Shown: positions 1 through 5,296 of the stretch, one piece after another
Layout: each line of letters opens with the position of its first letter
Position numbering within the stretch: the stretch's first letter is position 1
Assembly: GCA_947178045.1 (NCBI GenBank)
Contig: CAMWWR010000162.1
Coordinates: forward strand, 1-5,296
Origin: an uncultured Clostridia bacterium
GTDB lineage: Bacteria > Bacillota > Clostridia > Lachnospirales > Lachnospiraceae
Direction: 5' to 3'
Length of the DNA stretch: 5,296 nt
Position numbers and translations under genes: made by a program
Notes under the pieces: generated by a model
Seen by the model: only the letters and a program-made list of their open reading frames with translations
What the model was told of the DNA's origin: nothing
Database searches by the model: none

Positions 1-1661
1 CTGCTGCCCTTCACGCCGATATAGAATTTGATCTTCGGCTCGGTGCCGGACGGTCTGACGCATACCCAGCCGTCGTTGTCGAGCTCGAAATAGAGCACGT
101 TCGACTTCGGAAGCCCCGTTTCTGTAACCTCGCCGGTCGCAAGCTTCTTTACCGTGTCCGCCTTGTAATCGCGGAACGCAACAACCTTATAATCGCCGAG
201 CTGCATCGGCGGATTGCTGCGGATATCCTCCATCATCTGTTTGATCTTCTCCGCACCCTCGATGCCCTTTAAGGTGAGCGTCTGCAAGCTCTCCTTGAAG
301 TAGCCGTACTTCTCGTAAATATTGAGCATCTGATCCCAGAGCGTCAGGCCCTGCTTCTTGTAATATGCCGCCGCCTCGCAGAGCATCATAACAGCCACAA
401 CGGCATCCTTGTCGCGCGCATGCGTGCCGACCAGACAGCCGTAGCTCTCCTCAAAGCCGAACTCGTATGTGCCGTGGCCGCTCTGCTCGAACAGCTTGAT
501 CTGCTCGCCGATGTATTTGAAACCGGTCAGCACCTCGATCAGCTTAATGCCGTACTCCTGCGCCACCTTGTCCGCCATATTGGTCGAAACAATCGTCTTT
601 ACGAGCACACCGTCCTCCGCAATCGTGCCGAGCGCCTTCTTCTGGCTCAGGATGTATTCGCAGATCAGCATGCCGGACATATTTCCGGTGAAGCTGTGGT
701 ACTCGCCGGTCTTCGAATCCTTTGCGTAAACGCCGAGGCGGTCCGCATCCGGGTCGGTCGCAAGCACAAGCTCCGCATCCTGCGCCTGCGCAAGCCTAAG
801 CGCCAGCGCAAACGCCTTCGCGTCCTCCGGATTCGGATACGGCACGGTCGGGAAATTACCGTCCGGCTTCTCCTGCTCCGGCACAACATAAACCTTCTCA
901 AAGCCGAGCTCCGCCAGCACGCGGCGCACCGGAAGATTGCCCGTGCCGTGCAGCGGCGTGTAGACGATGCCGAGATCCTTGCCTATCTCCTTTGCGACAT
1001 CCGGGTGGATAACGAGCTTCTTTAATGTCTCGGTATACTTGTCGTCAATTTCCTTCCCGATCTCGTGGTAGAGTCCCTTCGCCTCAGCCTCCGCGCGGTT
1101 CATCGTCTTTACGGTGTTGAAATCGGTAACATTGTTCACCTCGGTAATGATCTGTTCATCCTTCGGCCAGGTGATCTGGGCTCCGTCCTCCCAGTAAACC
1201 TTGTAGCCGTTGTACTCGGCCGGGTTGTGGCTTGCCGTGATGACAACGCCGGAAATGCAGCCGAGCTCGCGCAGCGCGTAGGAAAGCATCGGGGTCGGGC
1301 GCAGCGATTCGAAGCGATACGCCTTGATTCCGTTCGCGCACATGCAGAGCGCTACCTCCTCCGAAAACTCAATGGACATACGGCGCGAATCGTAAGCGAT
1401 CGCGATGCCCTTGTCCTGGCCGCCCTCCTTAATGATAAAATTGGCAAGCCCCTGGGTCGCCTTGCGCACGGTGTAGAGGTTCATGCGGTTCGTGCCCGCA
1501 CCGATCACGCCGCGCAGACCGCCGGTGCCGAACTCCAGATCGCGGTAGAAACGATCCTCAATCTCCGCATTGTTCCCCTCAAGCGCCTTAAGCTCCGCTC
1601 TCGTCGCCTCGTCAAAGTACGGATTGCTGCACCATTCCTGATATTTTTCCAAGTAGTCCAT
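1..1661 (-). CDS. pgcA: Alpha-phosphoglucomutase (phosphohexomutase family), C-terminus cut by window edge
   Basis: Cytoplasmic enzyme interconverting glucose-1-phosphate and glucose-6-phosphate, which feeds glycogen and UDP-glucose synthesis. Translating the minus strand from the ATG at 1661 gives 553 uninterrupted codons running off the left edge. All four hallmark sites of the alpha-D-phosphohexomutase superfamily are visible: the active-site loop TASHNP at residues 142-147 with phospho-acceptor Ser144 (bases 1230-1232); the Mg-binding loop DPDADR at 303-308 with Asp303, Asp305 and Asp307; the sugar-binding loop GFEESYG at 402-408; and the C-terminal phosphate-binding loop RPSGTEPK at 536-543. 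The N-terminal FGTGGLRG (44-51) is also typical. Firmicutes PgcA is about 580 residues, so only some 20-30 residues should be missing. The start is fixed by the strong ribosome binding site 7 nt upstream and by the family-like N-terminus MDYLEKYQEW. A phosphomannomutase activity cannot be excluded, but GFEESYG and the length favour phosphoglucomutase. Several long plus-strand frames here are antisense shadows. Confidence 0.96.
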   Translation of the reverse strand, partial: MDYLEKYQEWCSNPYFDEATRAELKALEGNNAEIEDRFYRDLEFGTGGLRGVIGAGTNRMNLYTVRKATQGLANFIIKEGGQDKGIAIAYDSRRMSIEFSEEVALCMCANGIKAYRFESLRPTPMLSYALRELGCISGVVITASHNPAEYNGYKVYWEDGAQITWPKDEQIITEVNNVTDFNTVKTMNRAEAEAKGLYHEIGKEIDDKYTETLKKLVIHPDVAKEIGKDLGIVYTPLHGTGNLPVRRVLAELGFEKVYVVPEQEKPDGNFPTVPYPNPEDAKAFALALRLAQAQDAELVLATDPDADRLGVYAKDSKTGEYHSFTGNMSGMLICEYILSQKKALGTIAEDGVLVKTIVSTNMADKVAQEYGIKLIEVLTGFKYIGEQIKLFEQSGHGTYEFGFEESYGCLVGTHARDKDAVVAVMMLCEAAAYYKKQGLTLWDQMLNIYEKYGYFKESLQTLTLKGIEGAEKIKQMMEDIRSNPPMQLGDYKVVAFRDYKADTVKKLATGEVTETGLPKSNVLYFELDNDGWVCVRPSGTEPKIKFYIGVKGS

Positions 1662-1668
1662 CGTTATA

Positions 1669-1676
1669 CTTCCTTT
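1669..1676 (-). promoter_or_regulatory. Ribosome binding site of pgcA
   Basis: The minus strand reads AAAGGAAG, leaving 7 nt before the ATG at 1661-1659. This near-consensus Shine-Dalgarno sequence at optimal spacing decides the start of the phosphoglucomutase gene. Confidence 0.8.
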
Positions 1677-1705
1677 CTCTGATTATTTGCATTGCATTCG
1701 CGATT

Positions 1706-1714
1706 ATTATACCA
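1706..1714 (-). promoter_or_regulatory. Candidate extended -10 promoter element for pgcA
   Basis: The minus strand reads TGGTATAAT, matching the extended -10 consensus TGnTATAAT exactly. Transcription would begin near 1699, giving a leader of about 38 nt before the pgcA start codon. No good -35 hexamer lies 16-18 nt upstream (the bases there read GGCATC), which extended -10 promoters can tolerate. The caveat is that the same nine bases form one arm of the inverted-repeat element 1706-1827, so the match could simply be part of that repeat. Confidence 0.45.
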
Positions 1715-1799
1715 TGTCCTCCGGACATGATGCCCCCCGGCGGATGCGCACGATTCACTGAGGAGTATGTCCTCCCGCTGGTCGAACGCGAATCGGCGC

Positions 1800-1827
1800 T
1801 GGTATAATGTCTGACGACATTATACCA
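1800..1827. terminator. Perfect 12-bp hairpin, possible transcript 3'-end structure
   Basis: The arms TGGTATAATGTC (1800-1811) and GACATTATACCA (1816-1827) pair perfectly across a TGAC loop. The hairpin begins about 70 nt downstream of the lipoprotein stop codon and could protect or end that transcript. No T-run follows it on either strand, so it is not a canonical Rho-independent terminator. Each arm also contains TGGTATAAT reading outward-to-inward on its own strand, so a promoter or operator role is an alternative. The hairpin itself is certain; its function is inferred. Confidence 0.4.
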
Positions 1828-1896
1828 TATTCCGGATTATTTGGAAACAGAAAGTTTTCCCGTCTTTTTGCCGGCCTTTAAAGCCGCTTCTGTCCC

Positions 1897-4791
1897 TTAA
1901 TCCTCCATCATGCGGGGGTGATACGCCTTTATGATCTGATTGCCGTCGTAGTCGTACACATAGCTGTAGCTTCCGATATCGAGCTGCACATATCCTCTGC
2001 CGCAGGAAATCAGCTCTCCCGGCTCCCTGGTCGAAAAGCACAGCCCCTTTTCGCTGCTGTAGAACACATAGGTATAGAGCCGGCGCTGCTCCTCCACGCC
2101 CGGAACGGACAGCGTGTCGCCGTCGTAGCACTCTGCGATCCAGAAATCCTCGCGCTCCTGTGTGCGCCAGTCCGGAACACACTGCCAGAAGTAGAGCTCC
2201 TCCGCCTCGATCAGGTCGACAACATTCGATCCTCGCACGATTGTTATATTTTGGAAAGTTTTTCTGTCCTCCTCCCGGCGTCCGTGCAGCACGAACATAT
2301 ACTTACCGCAGTATTCGACCGCGCTGTAGGAGTGCCTCGACGAGCTGTACTGGCCGAACTCGCGGTAGGATTCCGAAGGGACAACCTCCTCGATCTGGTA
2401 GCTGTTCCCCGCCTCTCTCACCATCAGATAGCTCTCGTTTCCGTCCGGATACACCTCCTCCGGCATCTGCCCGGACATTTCAAAAGCAAGCATTTCGCCG
2501 TCCGGCGCAAAATATTTTCCGCTGCCGTCGATATAGGCCATATAATACAGCGCGTCTGCCTTCTCCCTGTCTCGAAAGCTCAGAGTTCTGTCTCCCTCCC
2601 GCAAAAAGACATTGAGATCCTTGTCCACATACCATTTTGTTCCGGCATATTCCACCCGGTACAACTGGTTCTCGCTGTAATCCCATATTTCCCAACCGTA
2701 TTCGATAACACAGTCGGTGTCGGTTCCGTTCCCGAAGACCTCCAGAAAACGCCCTGCGTTCAGCAGCACATCCCCCTCCGGCGACAACAGCCAGCCATCC
2801 TTCACCAGCTCATACGCAACACCAGGAAGGCGTTCCTCCTCCGCCGGCATATCCTCCTCAGAGCAGTACAGGATACTTTTCAGGTGAAAGTCCAGGTCAA
2901 AGATCTTATAGGCGTCTTCCCTGTTGCCGTCCAGCCAGTTCGCCCAGTAAGTTGCCTTATAATAGCCGCCCATATTTTCCAGCATCCCGCCGCTCTCGCC
3001 CGGCATGATTCCGTCCACCAGCGTGTTCCCCTCCCGGTCAATGATGCTCACGGCAAATTCGTTTTCATTGCTCCAGTCCGGGCCAAGTTCGAAATATCCC
3101 TTTTTGCCGTCCTTAATGGAATAGATCCGGTTGCCGGAAATCCCTTCGAATTCAACGAATTTATGCTCAGCCAGATCGTAGATATGACTCAGCTCTTCAT
3201 TCTCCGGCATATCGTCCGCAGCCCCGGTTCCATCCTCTGTGCCGTCGCCGTCATCCTCGCTCTCCGGCTGCCATCTGTAAATGGAAATGTACCGGTCGCT
3301 CGTAACCCCCGGCGTATTGCACGCGGCGGCCTCGAAGGACGCACAGCAGTTCCAGTTCTCGTCATAAATTTTAACGCTGCCGTAAACCGCTCCCTCATCC
3401 CAGTCTGTCAGCTCTCTCTGGCAGAAAATATAATGTTCCCCCGGAGCAAGCTTTTTCTGTGGAGTGACCGCGATCTCCTGAGCCGGCACCGGCGCCTTTT
3501 CCCCCGGCTGCCCGCCCGCCGGCATAATCACCGGCACATAGCCAAGATCGAGCACGAGCTGCTGCCCCGCCTCGCCGGTCAGCCAGTCGAAAAGCCGGCG
3601 CGCGCTCGAATCCGCCGCCTCGTCCGGGCGGATCACCGCATAAAAGGCATTCACAAACGGGTAGGTGCCGTCGTAGATGGTCTGCGTTGAAGGCAATACC
3701 CCGTTCACACCCATAAACCGCAGCTCCGGCAGGGAGTACATAAAATTCGCGTAGTAAAATACCGAGTAGCCGAGCGTATTGTCCTCGCCGGTGTAGGAGA
3801 TCATCCCCTCAAGAATGTCCGACATCGAATGGTAGCGGACGACATTGTCGCCCTCTTCCATCGGCGTATCGCCCATGACCAGCTTCTGCATCAGCGTCTG
3901 GCTGCCGGAGCCCGCCGGGCGCTGAAACGCCAGCAGGCGGTCGTCTGCGCCGCCGACCTCCGACCAGTTTTTGATTCTGCCCGCATAGATATCAACAAGC
4001 TGCTCCGTCGTCAGCGACACCACCGGATTGGCTGCATTTGCCATAAATACGAGGGCGTCCAGACCGATCGGCTTGACGAGCAGCGCTTCCTCCTTCATCC
4101 GGTCAATAATCTCCTGCGGCGGCTCATAGACGATCAGCAAATCTGCCTCCCCGTCATACAGGCGGTAATAGGAGTTTGTTGTCTTCGTATGTGCGATCGC
4201 TCTCTCCGCCGCTTCGGCATCCGCCCCGGTCGCCAGTTGATAGAGCGCTTTCGAGAGCGGCAGGGTGGCGGTCGAGCCGTCCACCACCGGGTAGGCCTCC
4301 GGTGCGATGCTGCCCGCAATATCCGCGACCGCGCTCTGCGGCACCGGCGTCACAACCGGCAGGCCGTCCGTGACGATTACCCCCGGCATGTTCCCGGACG
4401 CAATCAGGCCCGGAGAGGTCGGCTCCGGAGTAAGCGCACCGGCCGGAGTAATAGTATTTGCCGGAACATCCTCTCCTGACAATGTACCCTCTCCGGACGG
4501 CAAGGCTGTATCATCCGGACCAGCGGTTCCCGTCGGCGCAGTATTCCCCTCCGGCAGACCTGCAGCGGTCGGAGACAGCGCCGGTTCACCCTCCTGCCCG
4601 CCCTTCTTTCCGCAGCCGCCGCAGACGAGCAGCACAAGAGAAAGCATCCCTGCCAGACAGCCCGCACGCCTTCTTTTCTTTCGCTTTTTCGCTTCGTTTT
4701 GATTTTTCGCTTTGATACTCATTCCTTTTATTTCCCTTCTTTCTGCACTCTTTTCTTCCATTCTCTTTTCTTCCCTCCCCTTTCCTTCCAT
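1897..4791 (-). CDS. Large lipoprotein: PstS-like substrate-binding domain fused to an uncharacterised C-terminal region
   Basis: A 964-residue predicted membrane-anchored extracytoplasmic protein. Residues 24-60 form a lipoprotein signal peptide: a K/R-rich n-region, the hydrophobic core GMLSLVLLV, then CGGC with Cys60 (or less likely Cys57) as lipid-attachment site; Cys at -3 is atypical. Residues 61-160 are a Pro/Thr/Gly linker. Residues about 165-425 look like a PstS-type periplasmic-binding fold: DGSTATLPL (171-179), GLDALVFMANAANPV (243-257), LVDIYAGRIKNWSEVGG (265-281), RPAGSGSQTL (291-300) and LGYVPV (416-421), matching the phosphate-contacting loops of the family. Residues about 440-964 are unrecognised, with an acidic stretch (509-533) and recurring aromatic/DG turns (REGNTLV, PEGDVLL, PDGEMLA, YDGNQII) resembling WG-type beta repeats. 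No transporter genes flank it, so a sensory or scavenging role is as likely as uptake. The ATG at 4791 has AGAGGA 7 nt upstream. Met24 (4722) would give a more normal signal peptide but a poorer ribosome site. The stop is TAA at 1897-1899. Confidence 0.9.
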   Translation of the reverse strand: MEGKGREEKRMEEKSAERREIKGMSIKAKNQNEAKKRKKRRRAGCLAGMLSLVLLVCGGCGKKGGQEGEPALSPTAAGLPEGNTAPTGTAGPDDTALPSGEGTLSGEDVPANTITPAGALTPEPTSPGLIASGNMPGVIVTDGLPVVTPVPQSAVADIAGSIAPEAYPVVDGSTATLPLSKALYQLATGADAEAAERAIAHTKTTNSYYRLYDGEADLLIVYEPPQEIIDRMKEEALLVKPIGLDALVFMANAANPVVSLTTEQLVDIYAGRIKNWSEVGGADDRLLAFQRPAGSGSQTLMQKLVMGDTPMEEGDNVVRYHSMSDILEGMISYTGEDNTLGYSVFYYANFMYSLPELRFMGVNGVLPSTQTIYDGTYPFVNAFYAVIRPDEAADSSARRLFDWLTGEAGQQLVLDLGYVPVIMPAGGQPGEKAPVPAQEIAVTPQKKLAPGEHYIFCQRELTDWDEGAVYGSVKIYDENWNCCASFEAAACNTPGVTSDRYISIYRWQPESEDDGDGTEDGTGAADDMPENEELSHIYDLAEHKFVEFEGISGNRIYSIKDGKKGYFELGPDWSNENEFAVSIIDREGNTLVDGIMPGESGGMLENMGGYYKATYWANWLDGNREDAYKIFDLDFHLKSILYCSEEDMPAEEERLPGVAYELVKDGWLLSPEGDVLLNAGRFLEVFGNGTDTDCVIEYGWEIWDYSENQLYRVEYAGTKWYVDKDLNVFLREGDRTLSFRDREKADALYYMAYIDGSGKYFAPDGEMLAFEMSGQMPEEVYPDGNESYLMVREAGNSYQIEEVVPSESYREFGQYSSSRHSYSAVEYCGKYMFVLHGRREEDRKTFQNITIVRGSNVVDLIEAEELYFWQCVPDWRTQEREDFWIAECYDGDTLSVPGVEEQRRLYTYVFYSSEKGLCFSTREPGELISCGRGYVQLDIGSYSYVYDYDGNQIIKAYHPRMMED

Positions 4792-4798
4792 GTCTTTT

Positions 4799-4804
4799 TC
4801 CTCT
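4799..4804 (-). promoter_or_regulatory. Ribosome binding site for the lipoprotein gene (4791 start)
   Basis: The minus strand reads AGAGGA, 7 nt before the ATG at 4791. The competing start at Met24 (4722) has GAAGGG 11 nt upstream and an AGGA directly touching the ATG, both poorly spaced. Because the whole area is purine-rich, a chance match is easy, so this only mildly favours 4791. Confidence 0.5.
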
Positions 4805-4815
4805 ATTCTCCTTCT

Positions 4816-4891
4816 CTGCGCTCTTTTTCCTTCTGCTCTTTTTCTCTCTGCTCTTTTTCCCTCTGCCTTTTTTCTCCTGTTCTCTTTTCCT
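4816..4891. repeat. Five imperfect tandem repeats of about 15 nt
   Basis: The plus-strand unit approximates CTGCTCTTTTTCTCT. Units run 4816-4832 (17 nt), 4833-4847, 4848-4862, 4863-4876 (14 nt) and 4877-4891. They lie in the untranslated leader of the lipoprotein gene, 25-100 nt upstream of the 4791 start. The central two copies differ only near their ends. Copy number is likely to vary between strains by slippage. Confidence 0.75.
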
Positions 4892-4908
4892 GGGCCGCTC
4901 TTCCATAC

Positions 4909-4932
4909 GGCTCATTACAATTTTCGTGAGCC
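4909..4932. promoter_or_regulatory. Leader hairpin (terminator-like on the plus strand)
   Basis: GGCTCA (4909-4914) pairs with TGAGCC (4927-4932) across a 12-nt loop. On the minus strand this sits in the lipoprotein mRNA leader, about 50 nt after the predicted transcription start. On the plus strand it is followed by TTTTATAATAAATTTTTT and could act as a weak Rho-independent terminator for any transcript coming from the left, though no plus-strand gene precedes it. Confidence 0.35.
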
Positions 4933-4989
4933 TTTTATAATAAATTTTTTAAAAATTATTCTTCCGTTTCTTTTATGCCTTTCTTGCAT

Positions 4990-5018
4990 ATTATACACCT
5001 TTTTCTCATTCTTTTCAA
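4990..5018 (-). promoter_or_regulatory. Sigma-A type promoter for the lipoprotein gene
   Basis: The minus strand has -35 TTGAAA (5018-5013), a 17-nt spacer and -10 TATAAT (4995-4990): five of six and six of six consensus matches at ideal spacing. Transcription should begin near 4983, about 190 nt before the 4791 start codon (about 260 nt before 4722). The leader contains the hairpin 4909-4932, a very AT-rich near-palindrome (4939-4960) and the purine tract. A weaker -10-like TATTAT lies at 4942-4937 without a good -35. Confidence 0.75.
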
Positions 5019-5171
5019 TCCACTCTTTCCTTCTTGAGGTTCCGTTACAGCTTCCTCATTTTTCTGCGCGATTTTTCTTGCATTTTCCGTGGGCGTATGT
5101 TATCCTGAACCAAAGCATATTTTCTTTATTTCAGGTGCAGAATCGCTCTGTATTCTAAATTTCAAATCCCG

Positions 5172-5213
5172 GCAGGCAATAAGAAAAGGGCATCGCTCCC
5201 GGCCTGCTTTTCT
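5172..5213. terminator. Inverted-repeat block with two alternative folds
   Basis: Fold A pairs GCAGGC (5172-5177) with GCCTGC (5202-5207), enclosing GGG/CCC (5188-5190 with 5198-5200). On the plus strand it is followed by TTTTCT, like a short Rho-independent terminator. Fold B pairs AGAAAAG (5182-5188) with CTTTTCT (5207-5213), extended inward by GGC/GCC (5189-5191 with 5202-5204) past a two-base bulge. The folds share bases, so only one can form at a time. Either a terminator near the end of a neighbouring transcript or an attenuator-like switch is possible; the strand is undecided. Confidence 0.35.
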
Positions 5214-5221
5214 GGAAAATT

Positions 5222-5277
5222 CATGCTTTTAAATTCACTTCATCAGGCAGGAGTTTTTCAGAGCATGTAAACTCCTG
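5222..5277. ncRNA. Candidate pseudoknotted RNA or repeat element
   Basis: A perfect 9-bp stem CAGGAGTTT (5248-5256) with AAACTCCTG (5269-5277) has a 12-nt loop. Within the loop and stem edge, AGCATG (5262-5267) is complementary to CATGCT (5222-5227), extendable by a wobble and one more pair. The two helices interleave as an H-type pseudoknot, possible on either strand. No known RNA family is recognised. The structure is seen in the sequence; that it is a functional RNA is inference, and a dispersed repeat is the main alternative. Confidence 0.3.
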
Positions 5278-5296
5278 ACAGCAATCGGGCAGGGAA

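Larger units (their letters stand above)
1706..1827. repeat. Intergenic element with nested inverted repeats
   Basis: This stretch of about 120 bp fills half of the 235-bp gap between the two genes. It shows an outer inverted repeat ATTATACCA (1706-1714) and TGGTATAAT (1800-1808); a hairpin CATGTCC-TCC-GGACATG (1713-1729); a long-range stem GCGC-A-CGATTC (1746-1756) with GAATCGGCGC (1790-1799), carrying a single bulged A; a small hairpin GAGGA-GTATG-TCCTC (1760-1774); and a perfect terminal hairpin (1800-1827). No open frame with a ribosome binding site fits it. It resembles the small dispersed palindromic or MITE-like elements found between bacterial genes, but copy number cannot be judged from one window. 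It could instead be a structured 3' end or leader RNA. Confidence 0.5.
4723..4891. other. Polypyrimidine/polypurine tract around the lipoprotein start
   Basis: Of 169 bases, 156 (about 92%) are pyrimidines on the plus strand, so the lipoprotein mRNA is almost pure A/G here. The tract spans the end of the leader and codons 1-23, which explains the low-complexity Glu/Lys/Arg/Gly residues at the N-terminus. It contains many AGGA- and GGAG-like sequences that could bind the ribosome. The hydrophobic plus-strand frames and highly basic minus-strand frames here are products of this composition, not genes. Confidence 0.75.
5019..5296. other. Gene-free upstream region with structured blocks
   Basis: No frame here combines a start, a ribosome site and a plausible protein. 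The longest small minus-strand frames are about 20 codons. Bases 5019-5165 show nothing clear. Bases 5172-5277 hold the two inverted-repeat blocks listed separately. The base composition is lower in G+C than in the two genes, as usual for a promoter region. It may include the 3' end of a transcript from beyond the right edge. Confidence 0.5.

Noticed and set aside
420..1682. Two plus-strand open frames of about 200 codons each (420-1025 and 1065-1682)
   Set aside because: They are antisense to pgcA, whose catalytic motifs are all intact on the minus strand; their Arg/Leu/Ala-rich products match nothing.
1872..1886. CGGC/GCCG stem as terminator for the lipoprotein gene
   Set aside because: The stem is only 4 bp with a 7-nt loop, and no T-run follows it on the minus strand.
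1918..3690. Plus-strand open frame of 590 codons
   Set aside because: It lies wholly antisense to the lipoprotein gene, has no recognisable domain and no good ribosome site, and has a repetitive Arg/Leu/Val/His composition typical of the complement of a high-GC coding strand.
4816..4891. Tandem repeats as a CRISPR array
   Set aside because: The units are directly adjacent, about 15 nt long and imperfect, with no spacers and no cas genes.
4586..4915. Minus-strand 109-codon frame with KKSRE-like pentapeptide repeats
   Set aside because: The repeats come from the 15-nt tandem repeats in the purine tract; no ribosome site precedes its ATG and it overlaps the lipoprotein gene in another frame.
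5037..5120. Short minus-strand frame of about 20 codons starting MLWFRITYAHG
   Set aside because: It has only a weak upstream purine stretch, no conserved features, and ends just upstream of the promoter; this is within chance expectation.
4712..5158. Plus-strand frame encoding a hydrophobic, apparently membrane-spanning small protein
   Set aside because: The hydrophobic Phe/Leu/Ser content follows directly from the polypyrimidine tract; there is no purine-rich ribosome site, and it overlaps the lipoprotein promoter, leader and start.

Overview
The window reads as a chromosomal segment of a Gram-positive, Lachnospiraceae-like member of the Clostridia. The reasons are a PgcA-type phosphoglucomutase of the Firmicutes form, a lysine/arginine-rich lipoprotein signal peptide, strong AGGA-type ribosome binding sites, and a sigma-A style promoter. 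Taxonomy is inferred from these traits, not from a search. Both real genes lie on the minus strand, so the window is read from right to left.

Right edge (5296 to about 5019): no convincing gene. It holds two compact structured blocks. Block 5172-5213 can fold in two mutually exclusive ways. Block 5222-5277 is a 9-bp hairpin whose loop can pair with upstream bases, giving a candidate pseudoknot. Next comes a good sigma-A promoter (TTGAAA, 17 nt, TATAAT; 4990-5018, minus). It would give the next gene a leader of about 190 nt, with a small hairpin at 4909-4932 and a strikingly purine-rich tract (4723-4891 as read on the minus strand) that includes five imperfect 15-nt tandem repeats.

Middle (4791 to 1897): one large gene for a 964-residue predicted lipoprotein. 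It has a signal peptide, a Pro/Thr/Gly-rich linker, a PstS-like phosphate/anion-binding domain, and a C-terminal half of more than 500 residues of unrecognised, probably beta-rich, extracytoplasmic sequence. No pstCAB transport genes are visible here.

Intergenic gap (1896 to 1662): an element of about 120 bp with nested inverted repeats, including a perfect 12-bp hairpin. Its arms carry TGGTATAAT (extended -10) sequences, one of them suitably placed to drive the next gene.

Left (1661 to 1): a near-complete alpha-phosphoglucomutase (pgcA), cut by the window edge close to its C-terminus. All catalytic motifs are intact. The enzyme links glucose-6-phosphate with glucose-1-phosphate for glycogen and sugar-nucleotide synthesis. 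The two genes are probably separate transcription units. Nothing in the sequence ties their functions together beyond shared orientation.
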